A stretch of DNA of 64,000 bases from Pseudomonadota bacterium (lineage in GTDB: Bacteria; Bdellovibrionota; UBA1018). The position numbers and the translations under genes were made by a program. A model generated the notes under the pieces. That model saw only the letters and a program-made list of their open reading frames with translations. It did no database searches and was not told where the DNA came from. The DNA is taken from assembly GCA_027485695.1 (NCBI GenBank), contig JAIXQO010000002.1:666006-730005 (forward strand). Reading direction: 5' to 3'. This document shows positions 27,211 to 36,148 of the stretch, in pieces (the first letter of the stretch is position 1; each line of letters starts with the position of its first letter).

Positions 27211-30200
27211 GATGATTCTCCCCTTGTCCGGCACCTTCGCCGCCGTGGCCATGATTCGTTCCCACTTTGTTGCGAACCTTCGAGAGGTAGGAAACAGCAG
27301 GAACCGTATTCAAAACTTCGAGTACGCGGAAAGCGCGGTCGTCTTTGTTTCTCTCGACCACTACTGACTTCTCGTCATTGGTATTCCCAAAAACGATCGC
27401 GTCCGTTGGGCAAGTTTGCTGACAAGCCGTCTTCAGCTCGCCATCGCGAACCACGCGACCTTCGTCTTTGGCGCGATCCTTCACATCTCGGATACGCTGC
27501 ACGCAGAACGTACATTTTTCCATGATACCGCGCATACGAACCGTCACATCTGGGTTCCATGCGAGGTTCATCGAACCTTCATAGCTCTTCCAGTGATCGA
27601 AGAAGTTGAATCGACGAACCTTGTAAGGGCAGTTGTTCGCGCAATATCGGGTACCGACACAGCGGTTGTAGACCTGGGTGTTCAAACCCTCATCATTGTG
27701 AACCGTCGCGAGCACCGGACAAACCGTCTCGCAAGGAGCGTTGTCGCAGTGTTGGCAGAGCATCGGTTGGAAAATCACATCCGGATTTTCGGCATCTCCA
27801 GAATAGTAACGATCGATGCGAATCCAATGCATTTCGCGAGACTTACGAACGTTATCACGTCCGACGACCGGAATATTATTCTCGGCTTGGCAAGCCACGA
27901 CGCAGGCGCCGCATCCGAAACAAGTATTCAAGTCAATCGACATGCCCCACTTGTATTTCGGATACTTGTATTTCGGCCACATCGTCGGAACTTCGTCCAT
28001 ACGCAGGTGTGGATCGACGTGATTCGACGTTTTTGGATTCGATTTGAATTCCGCCAGCGTGATGTCGTTTACAATCGGGCGATTTTCGCTCGAGTTGTGC
28101 CACTGAGTGATGGCGATCTGATAACGCTTGCCGGTTGCTTTCACATGCTTAAGAGCAATGTTGGAAGCAATCCACTCGCCTTTTTCAGCGCGGAACAAGC
28201 CCGAGATGTCGCGACCGACGCCGGTGCCGACTTTGCCCGCTGCGCGACGGCCGTAGCCCACTGCGCCTGCGATGACGTCGAGCGGAAGTCCCGGTTGAAC
28301 GAGGACCGGAAGCTCGAACACTTCGCCCTTGTCGTCGGCGATTTCAACAACGTCGTTGCCTTTGACTTTGAGTTTCTCAGCCGTTTTCGGACTCATCGCT
28401 GCGTAGTTATCCCACGTGGCGGTCGTGATCGGGTCTGGGAATTCTTGCAGCCAAGGATTGTTTGCTTGAGCTCCGTTGCGCATGCCGACCTTCTGGTAAG
28501 AAACCCAGCGCAGACCTTCGTTTGCTTTGGATTTCTGATAGGTCGGAATACGGCTCATCGAAGTTCCGCGGAACGAACGAGCCGAGACACTTGGAGCATC
28601 GGATTTTACCATGCCGTCGCGAAGAGCGTTGTCCCAGCCAGCATCGAAACCGGCGAGGCCACGGATGTACTTTTCTTTCCAGTTGGCACGTAAGTAGTCG
28701 TACCAGCCGGTGTTGACGCGAGAAGCGAGTCCTTTGATATTCAAGGAGCCGGATTTCGCCCATGCCAAGAGCGAGTCTTGGAACGCGCGCGTCGAATTGA
28801 TCGGTGCAACGGTTGGCTGCTGAATCGAGGCAATTCCCTTGCGAGGCTGGGCATCGCCCCAGCTCTCCAAGAAATGATGACCAGGAGCCAAGTAATCGGA
28901 AACGAGTGCGGTCTCGTCTTCGCGGTCATTGATCGTGATGACGAGAGGAACTTTGCCGATCGCGGACAGGAAACCCGTCGCTTTTGGCCATTCATAGGCA
29001 GGGTTGACGCCGTAGAAAATCACTGCGTCGACTTGTCCGTTGTTCATGGCCTGCATGAACGATTCGATGGCCGCTGGAGACTGCCCCGTCGCAAAGGTCG
29101 CTTTGGAGTTACCATCGACCGTTTTGCCTTCGTTACCGAGGGTAGAGTTCAAGAAGTTAGCGATCACTTGAATCGCAACCGAGTCCGCGTGGCGAGTAGA
29201 AAGACCTCCAGCGAGTACGATCGACTCACCTGCCGCACCGGCCAAAGTCGCCGCGATCTCGCTGAGTTTTTCGATCGCGACACCCGTCTCTTCGGAGACG
29301 ACCGCAAGCGTGTAACCTTGGATTTCGCCTGGTACGGACACGCCTTTTTTGCGGGCCACTTCAGCTGCGATCGCAGCCAGAAGCTTGAGTTCGTCGCCTG
29401 GGCGAACTGGAATACGCTCGTCGGCGTTGGCGCCGGTCAAGCTCATCATATTTTCGAGGACAAAAAGCTTGGAGAGTTGAGCGTTTTTCGCGTCTTTGGA
29501 ATTCAGCTTACGGGTTTTCGCCCAGTCTGCCGCATAACCTTCGGAAGTCGAACCATCGCCCAAGAAATCGGCGCCAACAGAGAGCACGACTTTGGCGAGA
29601 TCAAAACGGTAGTGAGGCAGGACCGACGTGCCGTAGCTCTCAAGCTGACCGACTGCTACTTCGTTTGGAGCGGAAGCATCGAACTCAATGTGAGTGCCGG
29701 CGGCAAACGCACCCAGGAAATCCTGAACGAGTTGTTTCGTCGATTCGCTCACCATCGGGCGACTCACCAAACGAATACGGCCAGATCCGGCTGCGATCGC
29801 CTTGAGCTTGGAGCCGATTTCTTTGTCGAGATCTTCCCAAGAAATGGTCTTCGAGCCTTTGCCACGATTCATCACCTTGGCTTCTTTGGCGCGATCCGTA
29901 TCGTAAAGGTCGAGCAAACTGGCTTGCAGCCAACCGGAGAGCGCTCCGCGATTCACTGGATGGTCCGGGTGACCTTCGAGTTTCACTGGGCGACCTTCAC
30001 GAACTTTTGCCAGGATACCGTAACCGGTTTCTGGGCAGCTCGTTGCATAGTAGTTCGCAACACCGTGAGTAATTTCCTCCGGCTTCACGACGTAAGGGAT
30101 GATCTTGTGCACCGGACGGCGGGCACAAGAGAAGCTGGCCATCGCCATACTAGCACCCATGATCGTCAAGAAGTCGCGACGAGCGATCCCCTTGGTATCC

Positions 30201-30382
30201 AGGCGATCGATCAGACCAATCGTCTCAACCGGCTTATCGTAGAATTCCTGGGCGCGCTTTTCGAGCACCGCAGGGTCTGACCAATAAGAGGCTTCGAGTT
30301 CCTCTACGCCGAGCCAATGGCGCGGTGGAATAAATTCGTTAGAGCTGTTTTCAGAGTTTGCCTTCATGGGATGAGTTTCCAT
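27203..30382 (-). CDS. actB: Alternative complex III subunit ActB (molybdopterin oxidoreductase-like + Fe-S domain)
   Basis: IARRDFLTIMGASMAMASFSC, VKPEEITHGVANYYATSCPETGYGILAKVREGRPVKLEGHPDHPVNRG, C-terminal CFGCGACVVACQAENNIP, CQHCDNAPCETVCPV ferredoxin clusters. Confidence 0.93.
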   Translation of the reverse strand: METHPMKANSENSSNEFIPPRHWLGVEELEASYWSDPAVLEKRAQEFYDKPVETIGLIDRLDTKGIARRDFLTIMGASMAMASFSCARRPVHKIIPYVVKPEEITHGVANYYATSCPETGYGILAKVREGRPVKLEGHPDHPVNRGALSGWLQASLLDLYDTDRAKEAKVMNRGKGSKTISWEDLDKEIGSKLKAIAAGSGRIRLVSRPMVSESTKQLVQDFLGAFAAGTHIEFDASAPNEVAVGQLESYGTSVLPHYRFDLAKVVLSVGADFLGDGSTSEGYAADWAKTRKLNSKDAKNAQLSKLFVLENMMSLTGANADERIPVRPGDELKLLAAIAAEVARKKGVSVPGEIQGYTLAVVSEETGVAIEKLSEIAATLAGAAGESIVLAGGLSTRHADSVAIQVIANFLNSTLGNEGKTVDGNSKATFATGQSPAAIESFMQAMNNGQVDAVIFYGVNPAYEWPKATGFLSAIGKVPLVITINDREDETALVSDYLAPGHHFLESWGDAQPRKGIASIQQPTVAPINSTRAFQDSLLAWAKSGSLNIKGLASRVNTGWYDYLRANWKEKYIRGLAGFDAGWDNALRDGMVKSDAPSVSARSFRGTSMSRIPTYQKSKANEGLRWVSYQKVGMRNGAQANNPWLQEFPDPITTATWDNYAAMSPKTAEKLKVKGNDVVEIADDKGEVFELPVLVQPGLPLDVIAGAVGYGRRAAGKVGTGVGRDISGLFRAEKGEWIASNIALKHVKATGKRYQIAITQWHNSSENRPIVNDITLAEFKSNPKTSNHVDPHLRMDEVPTMWPKYKYPKYKWGMSIDLNTCFGCGACVVACQAENNIPVVGRDNVRKSREMHWIRIDRYYSGDAENPDVIFQPMLCQHCDNAPCETVCPVLATVHNDEGLNTQVYNRCVGTRYCANNCPYKVRRFNFFDHWKSYEGSMNLAWNPDVTVRMRGIMEKCTFCVQRIRDVKDRAKDEGRVVRDGELKTACQQTCPTDAIVFGNTNDEKSVVVERNKDDRAFRVLEVLNTVPAVSYLSKVRNKVGTNHGHGGEGAGQGENHHG

Positions 30383-30426
30383 TTCGGTTCTTAATCAAAA
30401 TCTTTGTTCAAGCACTCGAGCCACTA

Positions 30427-31005
30427 CTAATAGTGACAAGTCGAGCAGTTCACCGGCGCTAGGGAGTGCGCCATTGGATCGAAGTCCGGACGTTTCTTCA
30501 GACCATCCGCGACGTCTTTCGGCATCGTGTTGCCTTTGTGGCATTCCATACACCAACCCATGGTCAGAGGACTGACCTGATAGACCTTATCCATCGTCTC
30601 GATCGGGCCGTGGCAGGTCTGACAATTCAAACCAGCGGCCACGTGACGCTTGTGAGGAAAATAAGCGTGATCGGGAAGTTCGTGAATTCGAACCCACTCA
30701 ATTGGCTTGCCCGCATCATATGCGGCTTTCAGCTTTTGAATGTGTGGGCTGTCGGTTTTCACGACGGTGTGACAATTCATGCACGTTCCCAATGGAGGGA
30801 CCGATGCATGTTTTGAACGCTCAACGTCCGAGTGACAGTATTGGCAGGAGATCTTGTTTTCACCGGCGTGTAAGCGGTGAGAGAACGGGATCGGCTGCTC
30901 TGGAGCATAACCTTGGTTGGAAGCACTCGGAAAAACGTAGGCCAAAATAGAGCCCACGACCAGCAAGCCGAGTACACCCAGCGAGACCAAAAGACCTTTC
31001 GACAT
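30427..31005 (-). CDS. actA: Alternative complex III subunit ActA (multihaem cytochrome c)
   Basis: N-terminal TM and five CXXCH motifs (CQYCH, CMNCH, CQTCH, CMECH, CSTCH). Confidence 0.9.
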   Translation of the reverse strand: MSKGLLVSLGVLGLLVVGSILAYVFPSASNQGYAPEQPIPFSHRLHAGENKISCQYCHSDVERSKHASVPPLGTCMNCHTVVKTDSPHIQKLKAAYDAGKPIEWVRIHELPDHAYFPHKRHVAAGLNCQTCHGPIETMDKVYQVSPLTMGWCMECHKGNTMPKDVADGLKKRPDFDPMAHSLAPVNCSTCHY

Positions 31006-31439
31006 ACGAAGCGCACCTATCGAAAATTGGATGGAGATATTGACTAGTATCTGACAAAGTTTGCGCACTTTTGGCAAGGAGAAACTCTGGAAAACTCTGG
31101 ATTCGATTCAAGATTTTTGAATCGTACAACTCCGACCTGGCGGGTCTGATTAACAAGTTTTGTCGAAATACCCATCTCCATCACCTCGACCACTCTGTGG
31201 CCTCTGACGCTTTGAGCCCCTTCGAATCTCGAGTTTCTGTGCTCATCTTTCGGATTCGAATGCCGCTCACCGATCTCTTCGAATCCTTTTCATTCGCTCG
31301 ATAAATTCGCTTGGTTACGACACTTTTGCACGCATTGCGTAATTTTTCCCGCCCTCGTCCTAACACTTTCTTGACGAACGCTCCCTTGTTGGAACCCCTT
31401 GTTTTGGTAGTGTCGCCGAAAGATCAACAGGGGGGAATT

Positions 31440-32897
31440 ATGATCGGGATGAAACTGTTTCGTTCGAAGGGTTCGAATCCATCACTCCACAACCGTGGGC
31501 GTTTTCTCATCTGCTTCGCTTTAGCTCTCAGTTCGGGATTCACGACTCTATCTACTAGCGCACTTGCAGAAGGCAAACCGTTCTCAGGCGGCGTTCGCGG
31601 CGGAGCCATCGCAGTCGGCCCGGATCGAAACCTGGATCTGTTCATGGATGCCCTCAATCGCGCGCAAGATCGGATCTGGATCAACATCTATCAGATCGAT
31701 CAAGAGCCCGTCATTCGACTCCTCGAACGCAAACTTCAATCCAACCTCGAAGTGAAAATCCTGCTCGAAACCGAACCGTGCTGTACGGCGAACCTTGCAA
31801 ACGCGGGTTTCCGAGCTGCACTTCGCTTGAGCCAAGCCCTTCAACGCTCCAGAAATCCTCGCAGCCGCATCTTTTTCATGCGGAACTTGAACAAAGAATC
31901 TCCCATCCTCCCAAAACCCGCCAACACCCGCCGCTATCCGTTCAATCACGCAAAATACGCGTTGATCGACACTCAAACGGTTTGGATGGCATCGGAAAAT
32001 CTCACGACCTCGGGACACGCTATTCCAGGTCAAACCGGAAACCGCGGCTGGGATGTGGTCCTTGACGACCCGAACCTTTCGCGCCAACTCGGATCAGTTT
32101 TCATCGGCGATTCAAATACCCGTCAAGACATCATCACGATGGGCCCGTCGGATCCGATACCAGCTTTTATCGTAAATGCCCGCCCAGGAAGAGAAGAAGA
32201 CGAAGAACAAGTCACCTCACGCGGCGGACTTCGTTCTTTTCCGATCATCTCGGTGAATATTACCGACGCAGAACTCATTGCGGCCCCCAATGCAGTTGAC
32301 CCGGTCGTCAACTGGATGCGCCGAAGCTCCCGCACACTGGATCTCCAATTCATGTCGCTTCCGACCAAATGGACGGCGCCCGACAAAACACCGATTCTCA
32401 GCCGCATGGTCGCTACTCTCCTGGAACGTGCCGCCGCTGGAACTCGCATCCGCGTCCTCTTGAACGATGACCGCGTCTGGGACAGCAATACGAATCTCCT
32501 CGTAGCCAAGAAAAACGAGCTGACGGTTGCCTACCTCAATCGGCAGGCCGCCTGCCGCCGCCTGAATCTCGAAGCCCGCGTCATCGACGCGCAATCGACC
32601 GGCATCACCTACATCCATAACAAAGGAATGATCGGCGATAACGCGCGAGTCCTCGTGAGCTCGATCAACGGTACTCAGAATTCTATCGAGGCGAACCGAG
32701 AGACCGCGCTAGCCCTCGATACTCGCGAAGGCGCGGCCCTCTTGAGCGATGTTTTCAATTGGGATTGGTCACGCTCTCCGGCAGCTGAACGCGACATCCG
32801 CACCCAGGCGGCTCGCGACGCGAATCAGAATTGTGAGGCAGTCCGTACGCCGTTCGCCTGGGCGGTCGATGCCGGACCTCAACTCTTCCTCCAGTAA
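31440..32897 (+). CDS. Secreted phospholipase D-like (HKD) protein
   Basis: RBS AGGGGGG; signal peptide; two HKD-like motifs NHAKYALIDTQTVWMASENLT and IHNKGMIGDNARVLVSSINGTQNS. Confidence 0.85.
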   Translation: MIGMKLFRSKGSNPSLHNRGRFLICFALALSSGFTTLSTSALAEGKPFSGGVRGGAIAVGPDRNLDLFMDALNRAQDRIWINIYQIDQEPVIRLLERKLQSNLEVKILLETEPCCTANLANAGFRAALRLSQALQRSRNPRSRIFFMRNLNKESPILPKPANTRRYPFNHAKYALIDTQTVWMASENLTTSGHAIPGQTGNRGWDVVLDDPNLSRQLGSVFIGDSNTRQDIITMGPSDPIPAFIVNARPGREEDEEQVTSRGGLRSFPIISVNITDAELIAAPNAVDPVVNWMRRSSRTLDLQFMSLPTKWTAPDKTPILSRMVATLLERAAAGTRIRVLLNDDRVWDSNTNLLVAKKNELTVAYLNRQAACRRLNLEARVIDAQSTGITYIHNKGMIGDNARVLVSSINGTQNSIEANRETALALDTREGAALLSDVFNWDWSRSPAAERDIRTQAARDANQNCEAVRTPFAWAVDAGPQLFLQ

Positions 32898-32920
32898 TTC
32901 GAGAAACAACGAACCAAAAT

Positions 32921-32956
32921 AAAAGGGCCGATTCTCTTCCGAGAGTCGGCCCTTTT
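32921..32956. terminator. Bidirectional terminator-like hairpin
   Basis: AAAAGGGCCGATTCTC-TTCC-GAGAGTCGGCCCTTTT. Confidence 0.8.
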
Positions 32957-32976
32957 ACCTTCAAAAAAACTAAAAA

Positions 32977-33588
32977 TTAGCGTTTGACGACCGCTTCTAG
33001 CGCCTTGCGATCCGCGATCACTTGGGAAATCAGGCCGAGCTCGATCGCCTCATTTGGGTTCACCCAACGATCGCGCTCCATGAGCTCCACGAATTTCTCG
33101 ACGGTGCCGCCGGTACGTTCGGCGTAGAGTTGGTGCATTTTCTTTTTCAGCTCGATGATGTCCTTGGCATGAATTTCGAGATCGGACGCCTGTCCACGAA
33201 GCACGCCACCGATGAGCGGTTGGTGGATCAAAAGTTTTGCGTTCGGAAGACAAACTCGGTCCGCCTTTTCGGCACAGAGAGCGATCACAGAGCCCATGCT
33301 GGCAGCCATACCCGCGACCACGGTAATCACGCGCGGAGAAATGAACCGAGCCGTATCGTAGATGGAGAAACCGGAGTAGACCTCGCCACCTGGGCAATCG
33401 ATCCACATCACGATCGGAGCGGACGGGTTCACGCGCTCAAGCGCGAGCAACTGGCGGTTCACCTTGACCGCAAGTTCCGAGTTGACCTCGCCGCTCACGA
33501 AGATCGTGCGGGATTCAAAGATGTGTTGGTCGATCGGAGTAAACGTTGGCGTGGTGGTCTTGGATTCGTTTTGTTTTTCGTCGCTCAT
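32977..33588 (-). CDS. clpP: ATP-dependent Clp protease proteolytic subunit
   Basis: VMWIDCPGGEVYSGFSIYDTARF, GMAASMGSVIALC, LLIHQPLIGGVLRGQASDLEIHAK. Confidence 0.92.
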   Translation of the reverse strand: MSDEKQNESKTTTPTFTPIDQHIFESRTIFVSGEVNSELAVKVNRQLLALERVNPSAPIVMWIDCPGGEVYSGFSIYDTARFISPRVITVVAGMAASMGSVIALCAEKADRVCLPNAKLLIHQPLIGGVLRGQASDLEIHAKDIIELKKKMHQLYAERTGGTVEKFVELMERDRWVNPNEAIELGLISQVIADRKALEAVVKR

Positions 33589-33664
33589 ATACCTTTAGCG
33601 TACGAGGATTGGACGGCGGGCTCAAGGAAAACCGGCCACTCTAGCCACAGACAGCTCGACGCCG

Positions 33665-34300
33665 TTAATTTGAGTCTTGGTTGGCGAGCACGTGTTTCAG
33701 AATCTTGCCCTCATTGATAGTCCACTCATCCAATCCCAAGGCGACGGAGGAAACGTTACCCGTTGCACCCGCTATAAATGAATTCTGTGCTATCGCCGTC
33801 GTTGGCAGCCAAGCGACGCTCACACGGGATCCTGGATTGGCGGCGGCAGTTGCTGGATAAAACGTATCGTGAGTACCTGGAGTAGTCGCCGTTCCCCACG
33901 CCGCCTCCGTGTTTCCACAGGTCGGCGGAGAATCGTCGCTATAATCGAAACCGTTGCAAACCAGGTTCGCGTTCGGACCACAAGTCGTATTCGTCGTTAC
34001 AGACGTGGCAAAACCGACCGCGTAGTACCTGCGCTGAATCGCGCCAGAGAAATTCTTCTCGGGCTCGTAACCTGCTTGCCTCAGACAAGCCGTAAAGGTG
34101 TTGTAATTTGCGGCAAACCCCTTCTGAGCCGTATAGATCGCCGAAAGCGCAATATTTGCTTCTCGTTGCCGAGCGCGAACTTGGTATTTCTGAAAATTAG
34201 GTATCGCGATCGAAGCGAGGAGGCCGACGATCGCAACAACAATCATCAACTCGACTAAAGTAAAGCCGTGACGATCAGATTTAACTAGCTGGGAGCGCAC
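33665..34300 (-). CDS. Type IV pilin/prepilin
   Basis: GFTLVELMIVVAIVGLLASIAIPNFQKYQVRARQREA. Confidence 0.9.
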   Translation of the reverse strand: MRSQLVKSDRHGFTLVELMIVVAIVGLLASIAIPNFQKYQVRARQREANIALSAIYTAQKGFAANYNTFTACLRQAGYEPEKNFSGAIQRRYYAVGFATSVTTNTTCGPNANLVCNGFDYSDDSPPTCGNTEAAWGTATTPGTHDTFYPATAAANPGSRVSVAWLPTTAIAQNSFIAGATGNVSSVALGLDEWTINEGKILKHVLANQDSN

Positions 34301-34370
34301 CCATTTAGTCTATCCAAAACGCCCCGATGTTACCCGATGAAGGATATGAATTTAAACTCACAAAAACGCG

Positions 34371-35069
34371 TCAAGGCTTCACCGCCACCAGCTTGGCCTT
34401 GGCCTCAATCCCGTTATTCGTCTCGTCGTAGAACAGGATCTGAAAATCTCTGAACGCCTCTTTCAGCTCACCGGGCTTCAAGAGGAATTCGGGCACGAGC
34501 CCCTGCCCCCCCGGGTTTTTTAGCTGCTCCGTTGTGGCGTTTTCGAACACGACGACCCCGCCCGTCTTGAGGCCTTTCTTGATCTGAGGAATCAAGGACC
34601 GCTGGAGGTAGTCGATATTGACGATGACATCGAACGCCCCAGAGCGAATCGCGTATTTATTGAGGTCAATTCCGGTCGTTTCTATATGCACCCGGTTCTC
34701 ACGCGCCCATTTCTGGGCCCGAAGGATCGCCACTTCGGAAAAGTCGACGCCCTCGACGAGAAACCCTTTTTTGGCGAGGAATACGGCGTTCCGGCCCTCA
34801 CCCATAGCGATATCCAGGGCTCGGCCCACCGGAATGATATCAATGAACTGGACTAAGATCGGCGCCGGGTCGTGCCCGGTCATCGCCGGAGATTGATTAT
34901 AGAGCTCATCCCAGCGATTCCGGTCGCTCTCCTCGTCTTCGCCCGTCAGGGCCTGAAAGACGCTCAGGTTCTTTTTAGAGCTGACCCGATTTCCCTGAGG
35001 CTCAAAACACCCCCGGCATCCCGATACCGTGACGCAGAAGAGAAGAAAAATTGACCCCATTACTCGCAT
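34371..35069 (-). CDS. Class I SAM-dependent methyltransferase with N-terminal lipoprotein signal; start could also be at 35087
   Basis: MRVMGSIFLLFCVTVSGCRGC lipobox; ALDIAMGEGRNAVFLAKKGFLVEGVDFSEVAI; FDVIVNIDYLQR. Confidence 0.75.
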   Translation of the reverse strand: MRVMGSIFLLFCVTVSGCRGCFEPQGNRVSSKKNLSVFQALTGEDEESDRNRWDELYNQSPAMTGHDPAPILVQFIDIIPVGRALDIAMGEGRNAVFLAKKGFLVEGVDFSEVAILRAQKWARENRVHIETTGIDLNKYAIRSGAFDVIVNIDYLQRSLIPQIKKGLKTGGVVVFENATTEQLKNPGGQGLVPEFLLKPGELKEAFRDFQILFYDETNNGIEAKAKLVAVKP

Positions 35070-35085
35070 TCGATATATCCGTGTC

Positions 35086-35343
35086 ATGTTTGGAATCTCT
35101 GGCGAGCATCTCGTAATCCTACTCATCATTTTTCTCGTGGTCGGACCTAAGAAACTCCCTCAACTGGGTAACACTTTAGGTAAAGCGATCAAGAACTTTA
35201 AAGACGCCGTGGCAGGGGTCGAGGACGCGAAGTACCGCAAAATCGACGACCATTCGGATGCAGCCGAGATCGTGAAAAACGATCCAACAAGGACGGCTCA
35301 GCCGACCGTAGCCAAAGCCGACACCGACAAAAAAGACTCCTAA
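35086..35343 (+). CDS. tatA: Sec-independent translocase TatA/E
   Basis: MFGISGEHLVILLIIFLVVGPKKLPQLGNTLGKAIKNFKDAV. Confidence 0.93.
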   Translation: MFGISGEHLVILLIIFLVVGPKKLPQLGNTLGKAIKNFKDAVAGVEDAKYRKIDDHSDAAEIVKNDPTRTAQPTVAKADTDKKDS

Positions 35344-35374
35344 TCTCAGAGCCGTTTGCGCCGAGGTCCTTCCC

Positions 35375-35920
35375 ATGTCCATGCTCCCTACTGATGAACG
35401 GAATTTCACCAAGTACCTCACTCGCGAAGAGATCGATGTTTCGGTCCGCGAGATCGCCTCGCGCCTGAATAAGGATTACGCCGGCAAAAAACTTCTCCTC
35501 ATTTGCGTACTCAAAGGCGCCTACGTGTTCTGCGCGGATCTGGTGCGCAACCTTCATGTGGAGACTGAAGTTGAATTCGTTCGTCTCTCGAGCTACGGCA
35601 AAGCCCGCAGCTCCAGCGGAACCGTTACGATCCTACAAGATATCGCGACCGATATCCGTGACCGTCACGTACTCATTGTCGAAGAAATCATCGACAGTGG
35701 ACGTACACTCAAATTTCTCTACGAGCGTCTGAAAACGTCGAATCCTGCATCGGTCGAAATCGTCACGCTGCTCGATAAAAAAATGAAACGCGTCGTGGAA
35801 GTGCCCGTAAAATATGTCGGCCGCGAGATCGACGACCAATTCCTGATCGGTTACGGCCTCGACCTCGAAGAGAAATGCCGGAACCTTCCGGATATTTACT
35901 ACCTCACATACCCGAACTAG
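35375..35920 (+). CDS. hpt: Hypoxanthine phosphoribosyltransferase
   Basis: LICVLKGAYVFCADLVRNL, VEFVRLSSYG, HVLIVEEIIDSGRTL, IDDQFLIGYGLDLEEKCRNLPDIYYL. Confidence 0.95.
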   Translation: MSMLPTDERNFTKYLTREEIDVSVREIASRLNKDYAGKKLLLICVLKGAYVFCADLVRNLHVETEVEFVRLSSYGKARSSSGTVTILQDIATDIRDRHVLIVEEIIDSGRTLKFLYERLKTSNPASVEIVTLLDKKMKRVVEVPVKYVGREIDDQFLIGYGLDLEEKCRNLPDIYYLTYPN

Positions 35921-36132
35921 ATCGCGAAATCTCCGCGGCCAAGCTCTTGTGCTGTTCGACCGCTATGCGGCCTCATGCGCTCCGTGCTGCCTCTAGCATC
36001 ACTCGCGCACGCGTCTCATCCAAATGCTTCGCATTTCGCTGCGCTCGCGTTGCAAATTTCTTCATTTCTTTTAGAAATGAAGAAAACGCTTCACGCTTTT
36101 GCTAATTGGCGTTTAACCGCAGATCAATTCGG
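35912..36132 (-). repeat. Structured intergenic repeat, divergent longer copy D
   Basis: Minus-strand core GCAAAAGCGTGAAGCG-TTTTCTTCATTTC-TAAAA-GAAATGAAGAAA-TTTGC (36052-36102); outer arms CCGAATTGATC...GATCTAGTTCGG. Confidence 0.6.
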
Positions 36133-36148
36133 CGAAAACGACGCGGAC

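Noticed and set aside
27416-30280. Long antisense ORFs (425 and 500 aa) opposite actB
   Set aside because: The minus strand encodes a clear ActB with all motifs; the antisense frames have no recognisable domains and reflect codon bias.
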